Shown here: positions 34,475 to 44,104 of the stretch, piece after piece
Numbering within the stretch: the first letter of the stretch is position 1
Layout of the letters: each line of letters opens with the position of its first letter
NCBI RefSeq assembly: GCF_001625365.1
Contig: NZ_LJJF01000001.1
Location: forward strand, 868,001-932,000
Source of the DNA: Streptomyces sp. MJM8645
Lineage (GTDB): Bacteria; Actinomycetota; Actinomycetes; Streptomycetales; Streptomycetaceae
Length of the DNA stretch: 64,000 nt
Direction: 5' to 3'
Program-made: the position numbers and the translations under genes
Notes under the pieces: generated by a model
Database searches by the model: none
Seen by the model: the letters and a program-made list of their open reading frames with translations, nothing else
What the model was told of the DNA's origin: nothing

Positions 34475-37400
34475 ACCTCCACCTCCAGGGCGACGGTCGG
34501 GGCGTACTGGCAGCGGCCGAACCACATCACCTTGGCCAGCGCCCAGTACGCGCCGGGGTCGGTGGATTCGGGGGCGGCGATCTCGAAGTCCACGGTCGAG
34601 GACGATCCGGCCGCCACGGTGAAGCCGCGGACCGGGTCGGCGATGGCCTCCCAGGTGCCCCAGGGGGAGACGAGTTGGAGTTCGCCGCGGATCTCGCCGC
34701 GGGTGCGGTTGGTGAGGGTGAGGCCGAGCGTGGTGCGGCCGCCCGGGGTGACGCGCAGGGTCTCCTCGGAGACGGCGACGTCCAGGCCGGTGTCGCGGCC
34801 GGTGGTGGCCTTGGTGCCCTGGGCGATCGTCCAGTCCTCGGGGGTGTCGCCGGGGACGGGCAGCAGGCCGGGGAGGTCGCCGACGGCGATGGTCACGACG
34901 TCCTCGATCTCCTGGCCGTCGTGCACGATCCGGACGGCGGCGAAGTGCAGGCCGGGCGGCGCTTCGGCGGGCGGGGTGAGGGTGACCGGGAAGCGCAGGT
35001 GGCCGCCGGGCTCCAGCCGGTAGGGGCGGCTGCCGAGGCTGGTCCGCCAGCCCTCGGGCGGCAGGACGACGGCCGTGCCCTCGACCGCCGCGTCGCGCAA
35101 TTGCGACGACAGGGCGACGGAGAGTTCGACCGCCTCGCCGTCCGTCCGCAGCAGGCCGGGCGAGGCGCCGACGGAGACCGGCAGGTAGCCGAGCGGCGCC
35201 GGGCCCCGGTTGTGCAGCCAGTAGCGGGCGTGGACGGGCTGCGCGGGTTCGGCGACCGGGCCGAGGACCGGGCCGCCGGGTTCGGCGCCGACGCCGGGGG
35301 CGGCGAGCAGGGTGGCGATCTGCGAGCCGGCGAGGTCGACGCGTTCGGCGGCCTCGCCGAGGGGGCGTTCCAGCAGGTCGGCGGGCCGCAGGTGGCTCAG
35401 CCCGAGTGCGCCGCCGAGTTCCGCCGTGCGCCCGAGGCCGGTCGACTCGACCAGCCGGACGGCGAGTTCACGCCCGACGGCCGCCGCCGAGCCGTGCGCG
35501 ATCGGGTTGCCGGCGGGCTTGAGCGCGCCGAGCAGGACTTCGCGCTGCGGTTCGATCCGCAGCCAGGAGAGGGTGGCCGGCAGTGGGCCTTCCTGCGGCG
35601 GCGCGATCCGGGCGTAGAGCGGGTGGTTGAACTCCTGGCCCTGGGCGGGCAGGGTCTGGCTCCGCCAGTCGCCCGGGCCGCCGACCAGGGCGTAGCTGAA
35701 CTCGTGTGTCCAGTGCTGGAGTTGGAAGGAGGCGCCGTCGGGCAGGGTGCGCCGGGGCGGGTCGATCCAGACGCCGGAGGGCCAGCCGGTGCAGGAGCGC
35801 ATCAGCGAGAGGTGCAGGGCTCCGGTGGTGTCGACCGCGAAGCCGGGCAGGCCGAAGCTGAGCAACGCGACGGTGTGGTCGGCGAGTTGGTCCACGACCT
35901 CGGACGGGCAGACGGCGCTGATCCGGGCGTCGGCGAGGTCCGCGACCAGCGCGGCGGCGTCCGCGACGACCAGCGCGGGCAGTGCCCGCAGGTCCCGCAG
36001 GTCGGCGCCGGGCTGCCAGACCTCGGCGAGCGGGGTGAGCGCGGGCACCCAGACCGCGCCGTGCGTCTTGAGGACGCTCGCGTACTCCTCGCCGGCCCGT
36101 TCGATCAACTCCCGGGCGGCGTCGTTCTCTTCCGGCCCGCCGAGGACGATCCGGAAGTCGGGCAGGTTGGAGTCGACGTCCAGCCAGCCGTACCGGGCCC
36201 AGTCGGCGCCGGAGGTGGTGGCGGTGACGCCGACCCGGGCGAGGGCGACCACCAGCGGGCGGGCGTCGGCGGCGTCGTCCAGGCTCGGGACGACCACCTC
36301 GGCGACGCCCAACGCCCGCTCCCCCAGCGGCGATCCGGCCGGGTCGGACAGGACGGCGCGCGCGGTGGCGCCGAGCCCGAACCAGGTGTTGGCCGGGTTG
36401 TCCAAGGTCCACGGCGCCTCGGCGGAGTCGACGTCGGGCAGGGCGAAGCCGCGCCCGACGACGGCGCCGGCGACCTCGCTGACCGGCAGCGCGCCGGGCA
36501 GGTCGACGGGGAAGCGCAGCCGCAGCAGCCGGTCGGCGCCGGAGTAGTCGACGACCCGGGTGCGGCAGTCGACCCGGTCGAGGCCGCGCCACAGGGTGAC
36601 GGTCTGCTCGTAGCGGATCCCGTCGACGGTGCCGCCGATCACCAGCCGCTCGCCGAGCGGGCCGGTCTCGCGGCGCACGTCGGCCGGGGCCGTGCCGGAG
36701 CCGCGCACCGGTCCGCTGGGCACCAGGTGCCAGGGGCCCTCGCCGAAGTCGGGGTGCTGCGGGTACTCCTCGTAGACCCGCAGTTCGTTGCCGATCCGGC
36801 CGCCCTGGATCAACTCCCGGTCGTGCAGCAGGTCGTGGACGGAGGACAGGCCGCCGCCACGGACGGGGTCGGCGCTCACCCGGTAGCGGTCGTTGCTGAT
36901 CACCACGCCCTCGGCCGCCGTCCAGGGCTCCGCCGCCGGGCCCTCCACCAGCCGCCAGGTGCGCCAGCCGAGCGCGGGGACGTCGGCGGCGAGGAAGCGC
37001 AGGGCCCCCCGGTCGACGGTGCTCGGCACGGGCTCGCCCCGGTCGTCGAGCACCCGTACCGCCCCGGTCCGCGGGGGCAGTTGGACGACGACCAGGTCGG
37101 TCCGGTCGAAGGAGAGCGTGTTGGTGACGACCACGGCCGAGCCGGCGGCCACCGCCGACCCGCCGACCCCCTCCGACCCTGCGCCGGCGGCCGAGCCGAC
37201 GCCGGCGGTGGAGATCCGCGCGGTCAGCGCGTCCAGCGCCTCGTCCCGGACGGCGGCCGCGAGGTCGTGCGCCTCGCGCCAGCCGCCGAGCAGGTCGAGG
37301 TAGACCTGGTCGGACTCGGAGCCGGTGATGGCGTCGTGGTGGGCGCCGTAGGCGAGTTGGCGCCAGACCTTGTCGAGGGCGGCGGTCGGGTACTGCCCGA

Positions 37401-38709
37401 GGCCGTGGACGGCGGCGAGGGTGGCGAGCTTCTCGGCGTCGGCGGCGGCGACCTCGCCGGCCCGCTGGGCCTGCTTGGTGTCGATGTACGAGACGTCCTT
37501 GCCGGTGTAGACCGGGTTCATGTCGCGGGTCTGCGGGCTGGGCCGGCGGCCGGTGGCGGCGAGTTCGGCCCGGACGGCGTCGAGGAAGTCGCGCGGGGTG
37601 GCGCAGACGAAGCGCGGCCAGAGGTACTTGGCGGCCCAGGAGCGGTGGATCTCGGTGACCCACTTGTTGGGCGGGGTGTAGTCGGTGCCGACGGGCAGCA
37701 GCAGGTTCCTGGTCGCGCCGACGGGCTTGAGCTTGCGGTACAGCTCGTAGACGGCCTGTTCGGCGGTGGCGAGGTCCGGGGAGGAGTCCATCCACCAGCC
37801 GGCCGAGTAGTGGTGCGGCATGTAGTGGGTGAGCACGCCCTCGCCGGAGGGGGCGATCCACTCGAACTCGCTCGGGAACTGCATCACCCGGGCGTCGTCC
37901 TTGGCCTCGCGGAAGTTCTTCTGGATCGGGCCCCACTGGTGGAAGGGGCCGCGGGCCCAGGCGCTGCCGGTGAGGCCGGCCGCGGCGAGGTGGCCGGGGA
38001 ACTGCGGGTCGTGCCCGAACACGTCGAGTTGCCAGGCGGTCTGCGGGTCGCCGCCGAGGATGTCGCGCTGGTAGCCGATGCCGTAGACGAGGTTGCGGAT
38101 GGTGGTCTCGGCGCCGGTGAGGTTGGTGTTGGGCTCGTTGTAGGTGCCGCCGACGAGTTCGACCTGGCCGCGCTCCAGCAGCGTGCGCAGGGTCTCGCGG
38201 CGCTCGGGGTGCTGGTCGAAGTACGGCTTGAGGTAGTCGACTTCGGCGAGGACGAACTTGTACACCGGGTCCCGCAGCGCGAGGTCCATGTGCGCGTCGA
38301 CGAGCGCGAAGCCGTTGCGCTCCCAGAGGGGCCGGGTGGTGGCGTCGGCGGAGAGCAGTTCCCAGGGGGAGGTGTAGGCGGCCTGGGTGTTCCACCAGAC
38401 CGGGTCGTAGTGGAAGTGCGAGACCAGGAACATCGTCCAGCCGGGTTCGGCGACCTCCACCAGGGCGTCCACGCAGGCGCCCTCCGCCTCGACGGTGACG
38501 GGGAGTTCAGTGCCCGGCTCGGGGGCGCCGGTGAGCTCCAACGGGACTTCGACCAGCCCCGTGCCGGTCGCCTCGCCGCGCACGCCCGGACCGCTGACGG
38601 TGATCCGGGCGGCCGGGCCGTCGAGGGTGACCCGCAGCAGTTGGCGCGGGGCTTCCTCGGGACCGGTGAAGAGGTCGGTGTTCTCGACGGCGGTGATGGT
38701 GACCGGCAC
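34471..38709 (-). CDS. Large GH38-like alpha-mannosidase with C-terminal NEW3-type domain
   Basis: The 1412-residue protein has an extra beta-sandwich (about 1-90) before the GH38 barrel, which starts at SHFHYDPVWW (metal ligands His98/His100/Asp102 region). The probable nucleophile is Asp229 in WQLDVFGHDPQFP. Further conserved features are NEPNTNL and GAHHDAITGSESDQVY. A second half of beta domains ends in a NEW3-like sandwich (about 1310-1412). No signal peptide is seen, so it may act inside the cell or leave by another route. The GTG start follows AAAGGA. It sits between the GH85 gene and the coupled unknown gene and probably removes alpha-linked mannose from N-glycans. Confidence 0.88.
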   Translation of the reverse strand: MPVTITAVENTDLFTGPEEAPRQLLRVTLDGPAARITVSGPGVRGEATGTGLVEVPLELTGAPEPGTELPVTVEAEGACVDALVEVAEPGWTMFLVSHFHYDPVWWNTQAAYTSPWELLSADATTRPLWERNGFALVDAHMDLALRDPVYKFVLAEVDYLKPYFDQHPERRETLRTLLERGQVELVGGTYNEPNTNLTGAETTIRNLVYGIGYQRDILGGDPQTAWQLDVFGHDPQFPGHLAAAGLTGSAWARGPFHQWGPIQKNFREAKDDARVMQFPSEFEWIAPSGEGVLTHYMPHHYSAGWWMDSSPDLATAEQAVYELYRKLKPVGATRNLLLPVGTDYTPPNKWVTEIHRSWAAKYLWPRFVCATPRDFLDAVRAELAATGRRPSPQTRDMNPVYTGKDVSYIDTKQAQRAGEVAAADAEKLATLAAVHGLGQYPTAALDKVWRQLAYGAHHDAITGSESDQVYLDLLGGWREAHDLAAAVRDEALDALTARISTAGVGSAAGAGSEGVGGSAVAAGSAVVVTNTLSFDRTDLVVVQLPPRTGAVRVLDDRGEPVPSTVDRGALRFLAADVPALGWRTWRLVEGPAAEPWTAAEGVVISNDRYRVSADPVRGGGLSSVHDLLHDRELIQGGRIGNELRVYEEYPQHPDFGEGPWHLVPSGPVRGSGTAPADVRRETGPLGERLVIGGTVDGIRYEQTVTLWRGLDRVDCRTRVVDYSGADRLLRLRFPVDLPGALPVSEVAGAVVGRGFALPDVDSAEAPWTLDNPANTWFGLGATARAVLSDPAGSPLGERALGVAEVVVPSLDDAADARPLVVALARVGVTATTSGADWARYGWLDVDSNLPDFRIVLGGPEENDAARELIERAGEEYASVLKTHGAVWVPALTPLAEVWQPGADLRDLRALPALVVADAAALVADLADARISAVCPSEVVDQLADHTVALLSFGLPGFAVDTTGALHLSLMRSCTGWPSGVWIDPPRRTLPDGASFQLQHWTHEFSYALVGGPGDWRSQTLPAQGQEFNHPLYARIAPPQEGPLPATLSWLRIEPQREVLLGALKPAGNPIAHGSAAAVGRELAVRLVESTGLGRTAELGGALGLSHLRPADLLERPLGEAAERVDLAGSQIATLLAAPGVGAEPGGPVLGPVAEPAQPVHARYWLHNRGPAPLGYLPVSVGASPGLLRTDGEAVELSVALSSQLRDAAVEGTAVVLPPEGWRTSLGSRPYRLEPGGHLRFPVTLTPPAEAPPGLHFAAVRIVHDGQEIEDVVTIAVGDLPGLLPVPGDTPEDWTIAQGTKATTGRDTGLDVAVSEETLRVTPGGRTTLGLTLTNRTRGEIRGELQLVSPWGTWEAIADPVRGFTVAAGSSSTVDFEIAAPESTDPGAYWALAKVMWFGRCQYAPTVALEVEV

Positions 38710-38793
38710 GGGGAGGGTCCTTTCGGTGCAGGTACGGGGGCCGGGCGCGGGGTCGGTTGCCGCGCGCCCGGCGGGAGTTGCCGGCGTGCCCGG

Positions 38794-41247
38794 CTACTGG
38801 CCCCAGGCCTCGAACTCGTAGATGCGGGCGGCCGGGTCGGTGTTCTGGGTGGGCTTGGTGACGACCAGCCGGACGTAGCGGGCGGTGGTGGTCACCGGGT
38901 GGGTGGTGGTGCCCGCGGTGTTGCCGGTGACGTCGGCGACCGTCGTCCAGGGGTCGGTGGTGTTCGAGCGGACCTGGATCGAGAAGTCGCGGGTGTTGAA
39001 GGCCGCGCTCTCGCCGCCCGCGCCCGCGTGCTTGACCACGAACTTGGACAGCTGCTTGGCCGAACCGAGGTCCACCTCAAGCCACTTGGAGCTGTTCAGG
39101 CTGCACCACTTGTCGCCGGTGCCGCCGTTGACGCTGCCGTTGACGGCCTTGGCCGGGCCTTCGTTGGCGTTGCACTGGCCGGAGGCGGTGGCCGGGCGGT
39201 TCAGCGCCAGGTTGCCGCCGGTCGCGGGCGGCGTGCCCGTCCAGCCGACGGTGGTGGAGGCGGCGGTGGAGCGGCCGTAGGTGGTGGAGACGGCCTCGAC
39301 GTCGAGGGTGGTGGCGTCCTCGGTGCCGGCCCGGTCGAGCCGCCCGACGTAGTACGCGTCGTTGGGGGTCGCGCCGAGGAAGGTCCGGCTGCCATCGGCG
39401 TTGCGCCGGTACACCTCGTAGTGGTGGACGTCACCGCCGGGCGCGGCCGTCCAGGAGAGCCGCAGCGACTGGCTGGAGCCCGCCGTCACGTCGCTCGCGC
39501 CGAGGACGGTGAGGCCGTTGGGCGCCGCCGGGGCGCCCACCTCGCCGTCGTGGATGGAGATCTGGCCGATCCGCACGTCGTAGGCGGGGTCGGTGCCGTC
39601 GGCCCGGAGGGCGACCTGGGCGATGGTACGGCCCGCGTACGGGGCGAGGTCGAGGGTGTGCCGCTCCCACCCGGTACCGGAGTTGGCGCCGACGTCGATC
39701 GTGGTGAAGCTGTTCGGCGCGTCTGTGAAGGAGACCGCGGCCTTGAGCTTGGTGGGCCCGGCGGCCGGGGTCTTGACCACCAGGTCCAGCTTGGTGTTCG
39801 CGGCGACGGGCAGTTTGGTCTCGTACAGCCGCACGGTGTTGGCGGCGTCCAGGGTGCCGGTGAGGCGCAGCGAGGAGCCGCCCTGGTAGGCGTCGGTGAA
39901 GTCGACGGACGGGGTGAGCCGGCTGCCGCTGGAGTCGACCATCCACCGGTAGGTCGGCGGGACGTCCTGGAGGGACAGGTTGTTCCAGCCGCCGGTGGCG
40001 ACCCGGGTGCCGGCGGAGTTGTAGAAGTCCCCCTGCCCGGTGTTGAAGTTGGTGACGAAGGGCTTGGCGGTGATCGGCGAGGACTCGGCGACGTAGCCGG
40101 CCAGGCCGGGCCAGTTGTCGGCGGGGTTGGCCTTCGACGGGTCGTTGTTGGCGCCGACCCAGTAGCGGGCGTCCTTGGCGTAGAAGTCGGCCCGGTCGGT
40201 GGCGGACTTCCAGGTCCATTCGGGCCGGTAGAGGCCGAGCGAGGTGGTGTGCGGCCGGCCGGCCGGGAAGAGGGAGTTCCAGTCGACGCCGGTGTTGTAG
40301 CCGTTGGCCTCGGTGTCGATGCCGGAGTAGAGGTCGTACTCGCTGCGGCCGAGTTGCCGGGCCAGTGCGCGGGAGGAGTTCAGGCCGCCGGAGCTCCAGT
40401 TGAAGTTCAGGAACATCGAGTCCGAGGTGCGCTTCGAACCGTCCTGGAGGAACGGGGAGTTGGCGGAGGTGAGGGCGTTCTGCCAGTTGACCGATCCGGA
40501 GGTGGTCATGGCGTCGTACCACATGAACTCGGTGCCGCTCTTGGCCTTGCTGTACTGCATGAGGTTGCGCACTTCGGTGGCGAGGGCCGAATCCCCGCCG
40601 CCGGTCTCCTGGTTGATGAACCAGCCGTCGAAGCCGTAGTACTGGGCGGCCTGGGCGAGCTTGTCGGCGACGGGGTAGCTGTTGCCGGACTTCTGGACGA
40701 AGTCGCGGAGCCACTGGAGCTGGCCGCCGTAGGCGGCGGGCGGGAAGAAGACGGTGCCGTAGACCTTGACGCCGTTGCGGTGGGCGGCGTCGATGACGGT
40801 CGGGTTGGGGGCGAGGATCAGGCCCTCGCCGGCCGAGCCGCCCCAGAAGACCAGCTTGTCGACGTACTGCCAGTAGCCGAAGGCGTAGTAGTTGGGGTCG
40901 GCGGAGCCCTGGGAGGGGTTGTTGGAGGTGGGCCCGAAGGAGACCAGGGAGGCGACCTTCCCTTCACCGGTGCGGGCGTTGGGGTTGGCCTTGAGGGCGG
41001 GGTCGCTGGTGCGCGGCTGGAGCGGGACGCTGGAGCGGTTGAAGCGGGCGTCCGGGTCGGTGGCCGGGTCCCAGTTGAGGATGGTGGAGGGGTACCAGTA
41101 CGAGGCGTAGGGCTGGGTGCCGGGGGTGCCGGGCGTACTGGCGGTCGGGGTGGTGGGCGCCTGCGGCCCGGCGTGGGCGGCGGGGGCGGCGCCCAGCACG
41201 GCGGCCGCGAGGGCGGCGCTGAGCAGCAGGGGTATCCGTCGTGACAT
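38794..41247 (-). CDS. Secreted GH85 endo-beta-N-acetylglucosaminidase
   Basis: The 817-residue precursor has a Sec signal (about 1-26, ending AHA) and the GH85 barrel, with FDGWFINQETGG holding the Asn212-x-Glu214 catalytic pair. It continues with a beta-sandwich (about 430-580), a fibronectin-III-like segment (about 590-670) and a C-terminal F5/8-type (discoidin) galactose-binding domain (about 680-817). GH85 enzymes cut between the two core GlcNAc residues of N-glycans and so release oligomannose chains outside the cell. The ATG at 41247 follows GGAG by about nine bases. A LacI-type palindrome lies 224 bp upstream at 41471. Confidence 0.93.
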   Translation of the reverse strand: MSRRIPLLLSAALAAAVLGAAPAAHAGPQAPTTPTASTPGTPGTQPYASYWYPSTILNWDPATDPDARFNRSSVPLQPRTSDPALKANPNARTGEGKVASLVSFGPTSNNPSQGSADPNYYAFGYWQYVDKLVFWGGSAGEGLILAPNPTVIDAAHRNGVKVYGTVFFPPAAYGGQLQWLRDFVQKSGNSYPVADKLAQAAQYYGFDGWFINQETGGGDSALATEVRNLMQYSKAKSGTEFMWYDAMTTSGSVNWQNALTSANSPFLQDGSKRTSDSMFLNFNWSSGGLNSSRALARQLGRSEYDLYSGIDTEANGYNTGVDWNSLFPAGRPHTTSLGLYRPEWTWKSATDRADFYAKDARYWVGANNDPSKANPADNWPGLAGYVAESSPITAKPFVTNFNTGQGDFYNSAGTRVATGGWNNLSLQDVPPTYRWMVDSSGSRLTPSVDFTDAYQGGSSLRLTGTLDAANTVRLYETKLPVAANTKLDLVVKTPAAGPTKLKAAVSFTDAPNSFTTIDVGANSGTGWERHTLDLAPYAGRTIAQVALRADGTDPAYDVRIGQISIHDGEVGAPAAPNGLTVLGASDVTAGSSQSLRLSWTAAPGGDVHHYEVYRRNADGSRTFLGATPNDAYYVGRLDRAGTEDATTLDVEAVSTTYGRSTAASTTVGWTGTPPATGGNLALNRPATASGQCNANEGPAKAVNGSVNGGTGDKWCSLNSSKWLEVDLGSAKQLSKFVVKHAGAGGESAAFNTRDFSIQVRSNTTDPWTTVADVTGNTAGTTTHPVTTTARYVRLVVTKPTQNTDPAARIYEFEAWGQ

Positions 41248-41470
41248 GCGTGGCTCCGATCGAGCGGAGGTGGGTGGGGGCGGGCCGTCGGCGTGGACGG
41301 GCCGGGTGCATGTGGGCGTGGCGGTGCGCGCGGAGGCGGGGCGACCGCGTCGCCGCTGCGGCCTGCGCAGCGGCGACGCGGCGGGCCCGCGGGGGGAGCG
41401 GGCCTGCGGAGGGTGCGGGCCGGACAGGGCCTGGGTGCGCGCCGGGCGGAGGCCGCTCGGCGCAGCGAAC

Positions 41471-41484
41471 CTAAACCGGTTCAG
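41471..41484. promoter_or_regulatory. LacI-family operator upstream of the GH85 gene, inside the lacI stop region
   Basis: CTAAACCGGTTCAG is a near-perfect palindrome with central CCGG. It matches CTAGACCGGTTTAG at 42606. It overlaps the last codons (Glu-Pro-Val-stop) of the lacI gene, so the regulator reading frame carries the operator for the next gene. Confidence 0.75.
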
Positions 41485-42547
41485 GAGCGCTGTCAACGAC
41501 TCGCACAGCAACCACCCCGTCGGGTGGCTCGGCCCCCGGCGGCGAGGTGGACTCGCGCACGGTCAGCCGCGGCGTGGGCATCTGCAGGTCGCGCCCGGAG
41601 CCGGTCTCGTCGAGGGCCGCCAGCAGGCTGCGGGCGACCTGCTCGCCGAGCGCGAAGGTGTCCCGGCTGAGCGCGGTCAGCGGCGGGTGGACGATCCGGG
41701 CCAGCACCGAGTCGTCGAAGGAGACGATGGACAGTTCGGCGGGCACCGCGACGCCCATCTCCCCGGCCACGCCGAGCCCGGCGACGGCCATCACGTCGCT
41801 GTCGTAGACGATCGCGGTGGGCCGCCGGGGCCGGGAGAGCAGGGTGCGGGTGGCGGCGGCGCCCTCGGCGTCGCTGAAGTCGGTGGGCACCGACACGGCC
41901 TCCTCCAGCCCGAGCCGGCGGGAGGCGTCGCGCAGCGCGCGGATCCGGCGCTGGGTGTGCTGGAAGTGCGGCAGCCCGGCGAGGTGGGCGATCCGGCGGT
42001 GCCCGATGGCGGCCAGGTAGTCGACGATGGAGAGCATCGCCTCCCGGTCGTCGGCCCAGATCCGCAGCGGGCCGCCGCCCTTGCCGGGCCCGCCCAGGAT
42101 GACGGCGGGCAGGCCGAGTTCGTCCAGCACCGGCAGCCGCGGGTCGCGGACCTGGAGGTCGACGACGATGAAGCCGTCGACCCGGTGCTCGGAGGCCCAG
42201 CGCCGGTAGACCTCGATCTCGGCGGCGGTGTCCTCGACCACCATCAGGTGCAGCGCGACGGAGCTGGCCGAGAGCACCGCCTGGAGGCCGGACAGCAGTT
42301 GGCTGAAGAACGGCTCGACGCCGATGGTGCGGGCCGGGCGGGCGATCACCAGCCCGACGGCGTCGGCCCTGGCTCCGCCGAGGGCCCGCGCGGCGCTGTG
42401 CGGGCGCCAGTTCATCTCCTCGGCGACCCGCAGGATCCGGGCCCTGGTCGCCTCGCTCACGCCGGGGCGGCCGTTGAGCGCGAAGGACACCGCGCCCTTG
42501 GAGACACCGGCCTGGCGCGCGATGTCGGCGATCGTCGGTCTGGCCAC
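41471..42547 (-). CDS. LacI-family repressor of the mannoside/N-glycan locus
   Basis: The 358-residue protein has a LacI helix-turn-helix (TIADIARQAGVSKGAVSFAL) and hinge, and a periplasmic-binding-protein-like effector domain (VGLVIARPARTIGVEPFF to LSIVSFDDSVLARIVHPPLT). The GTG at 42547 lies after a GAGGAG site. An ATG at 42571 would add eight residues and cannot be ruled out. It lies between two divergent sugar-utilisation branches, each with the same CCGG-centred palindrome, so it should repress both and respond to an imported mannoside. Confidence 0.88.
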   Translation of the reverse strand: MARPTIADIARQAGVSKGAVSFALNGRPGVSEATRARILRVAEEMNWRPHSAARALGGARADAVGLVIARPARTIGVEPFFSQLLSGLQAVLSASSVALHLMVVEDTAAEIEVYRRWASEHRVDGFIVVDLQVRDPRLPVLDELGLPAVILGGPGKGGGPLRIWADDREAMLSIVDYLAAIGHRRIAHLAGLPHFQHTQRRIRALRDASRRLGLEEAVSVPTDFSDAEGAAATRTLLSRPRRPTAIVYDSDVMAVAGLGVAGEMGVAVPAELSIVSFDDSVLARIVHPPLTALSRDTFALGEQVARSLLAALDETGSGRDLQMPTPRLTVRESTSPPGAEPPDGVVAVRVVDSAPEPV

Positions 42548-42605
42548 AGAACCCGACTCCTCTCTTGACATCCAAGTTTAGGCGGGAGCATAGTCCCTGG
42601 CATAG

Positions 42606-42619
42606 CTAGACCGGTTTAG
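42606..42619. promoter_or_regulatory. LacI-family operator upstream of the ABC transporter operon
   Basis: CTAGACCGGTTTAG is a CCGG-centred palindrome in the 170-bp region between the divergent lacI and substrate-binding-protein genes. It matches the palindrome at 41471-41484 at 12 of 14 positions. Confidence 0.75.
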
Positions 42620-42717
42620 TAATACAGGTTCTGGAACTCGGCACCACCCCCGTGACCCAAAACCACCCCCCGAGCTCGGCACGATCCCCCACCCACCCCC
42701 AGGACCGGGAGACCCTC

Positions 42718-44007
42718 ATGCGAAGAATCTGGGCGGCACTGACCACGACGGCGTTCACCGCGGCCGCACTCACCGGCTGCGGACTCGGCTCCAGCGAAAG
42801 CAAGAACAGCGACAGCGTGGCGAGTGCGGCCGCCACCGGCGAGGTCAAGGGCAAGGTCTCGATCCAGACCTGGGCGCTCAAGCCGAAGTTCACCGACTAC
42901 GTCCAAGGCGTCCTCGACGGCTTCAAGAAGAAGTACCCCGGCGTCGAGGTCGAGTGGCTCGACCAGCCCGGCGAGGGCTACTCCGACAAGGTCCTCAGCC
43001 AGGCCGCGTCCGGCGGCCTGCCCGACGTGGTCAACCTCCCGCCGGACTTCGCCTTCCCGCTGGCCAAGAAGGACCTCCTGCTGGACGTCCTCAAGGCCGA
43101 CCCCAAGCTCGCCGACGAGTACGTCGCAGGCGGCGTCGAGGCCTACCGCTACACCGGCCTGAACGGCACCTTCGGCTACCCGTGGTACCTCAACACCGAT
43201 GTGAACTACTGGAATTCGGAACTCCTGACGAAGAACGGGCTGGACCCGAAGAAGCTCCCCGCCAGCCTGGACGACCTGATCGCCCAGTCCCGGGCGATGA
43301 AGGAGAAGTCCGGCGGCCAGACCTACCTGATGAGCCGCAAGCCGGGCCTCGGCGACCTCTACAACGCCGGCGTGAAGCTGATGTCCGACGACGGCAAGTC
43401 CTTCACCTTCAACACCCCCGAGGCCGCCGCGCTGCTCGACAAGTACCGCGACGCCTTCAAGGAGGGCCTGCTGCCCAAGGACGTGCTGACCAACACCTAC
43501 GTCGGCAACTCCAAGCTCTTCAACGCGGGCACGGCGGCCTGGACCACCGGCGGCGGCAACTTCATCACCAGCCTCGCCACCGACAACCCGACGATGGCCC
43601 CGAAGATGCTCTCCTCCCCCACCATGGGCGTCCCGCCGCTGTACGTGCAGGGCCTGACCATCCCGAAGAACACCAAGAACCCGGCCGCAGCCGTCGCCCT
43701 CGCCCGCTGGGTCACCAGCCCCGAGAACCAGGCCGCGTTCTCCCACCTGACCAGCGTCTTCCCGTCCACCAAGGCCTCCGCGAACGACCCGTTCTTCAGC
43801 AAGAGCGACGGCACCAACGCCGGCGACGCCAAGGTGGTCGCCTTCGACTCGCTCGCCAAGGCCAAACTGATCCAGCCCGTCCAGGTCGACGACGCCATGA
43901 GCACCATCATCAACCAGCAGATCGCGCTGGCCATCAGCGGCGACGCGAGCTCCAAGCAGGCGCTGGACTCCGCCGTCGAGCAGTGCAACAAGCTGCTCAA
44001 GGGCTGA
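42718..44007 (+). CDS. ABC transporter sugar-binding lipoprotein
   Basis: The 429-residue extracytoplasmic binding protein has a lipobox LTGC (Cys21) and the family 1 solute-binding fold (VSIQTWALKPKFTDYVQGVLDGFKK, then PDVVNLPPD). CUT1-type carbohydrate transporters use this class. The ATG at 42718 follows GGGAG. It starts the plus-strand operon with two permeases. No ATPase gene is present; a shared MsiK-type ATPase elsewhere is usual in Streptomyces. The expected ligand is a mannose-containing oligosaccharide, judging by the neighbours. Confidence 0.92.
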   Translation: MRRIWAALTTTAFTAAALTGCGLGSSESKNSDSVASAAATGEVKGKVSIQTWALKPKFTDYVQGVLDGFKKKYPGVEVEWLDQPGEGYSDKVLSQAASGGLPDVVNLPPDFAFPLAKKDLLLDVLKADPKLADEYVAGGVEAYRYTGLNGTFGYPWYLNTDVNYWNSELLTKNGLDPKKLPASLDDLIAQSRAMKEKSGGQTYLMSRKPGLGDLYNAGVKLMSDDGKSFTFNTPEAAALLDKYRDAFKEGLLPKDVLTNTYVGNSKLFNAGTAAWTTGGGNFITSLATDNPTMAPKMLSSPTMGVPPLYVQGLTIPKNTKNPAAAVALARWVTSPENQAAFSHLTSVFPSTKASANDPFFSKSDGTNAGDAKVVAFDSLAKAKLIQPVQVDDAMSTIINQQIALAISGDASSKQALDSAVEQCNKLLKG

Positions 44008-44104
44008 CGGCCGACCGCCACCCCGACCGTACCGGTCGAGCGGCGGGCCACCCCCGCCCGCCGCACCCGGGAATGACCCGCACCACCCCCAGGAAGGCAA
44101 CGGC

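Noticed and set aside
34675..41244. A 2189-residue plus-strand open frame across the GH38 and GH85 genes
   Set aside because: It is a Gly/Val/Arg-rich antisense shadow caused by high third-position GC. Both minus-strand enzymes are unmistakable.
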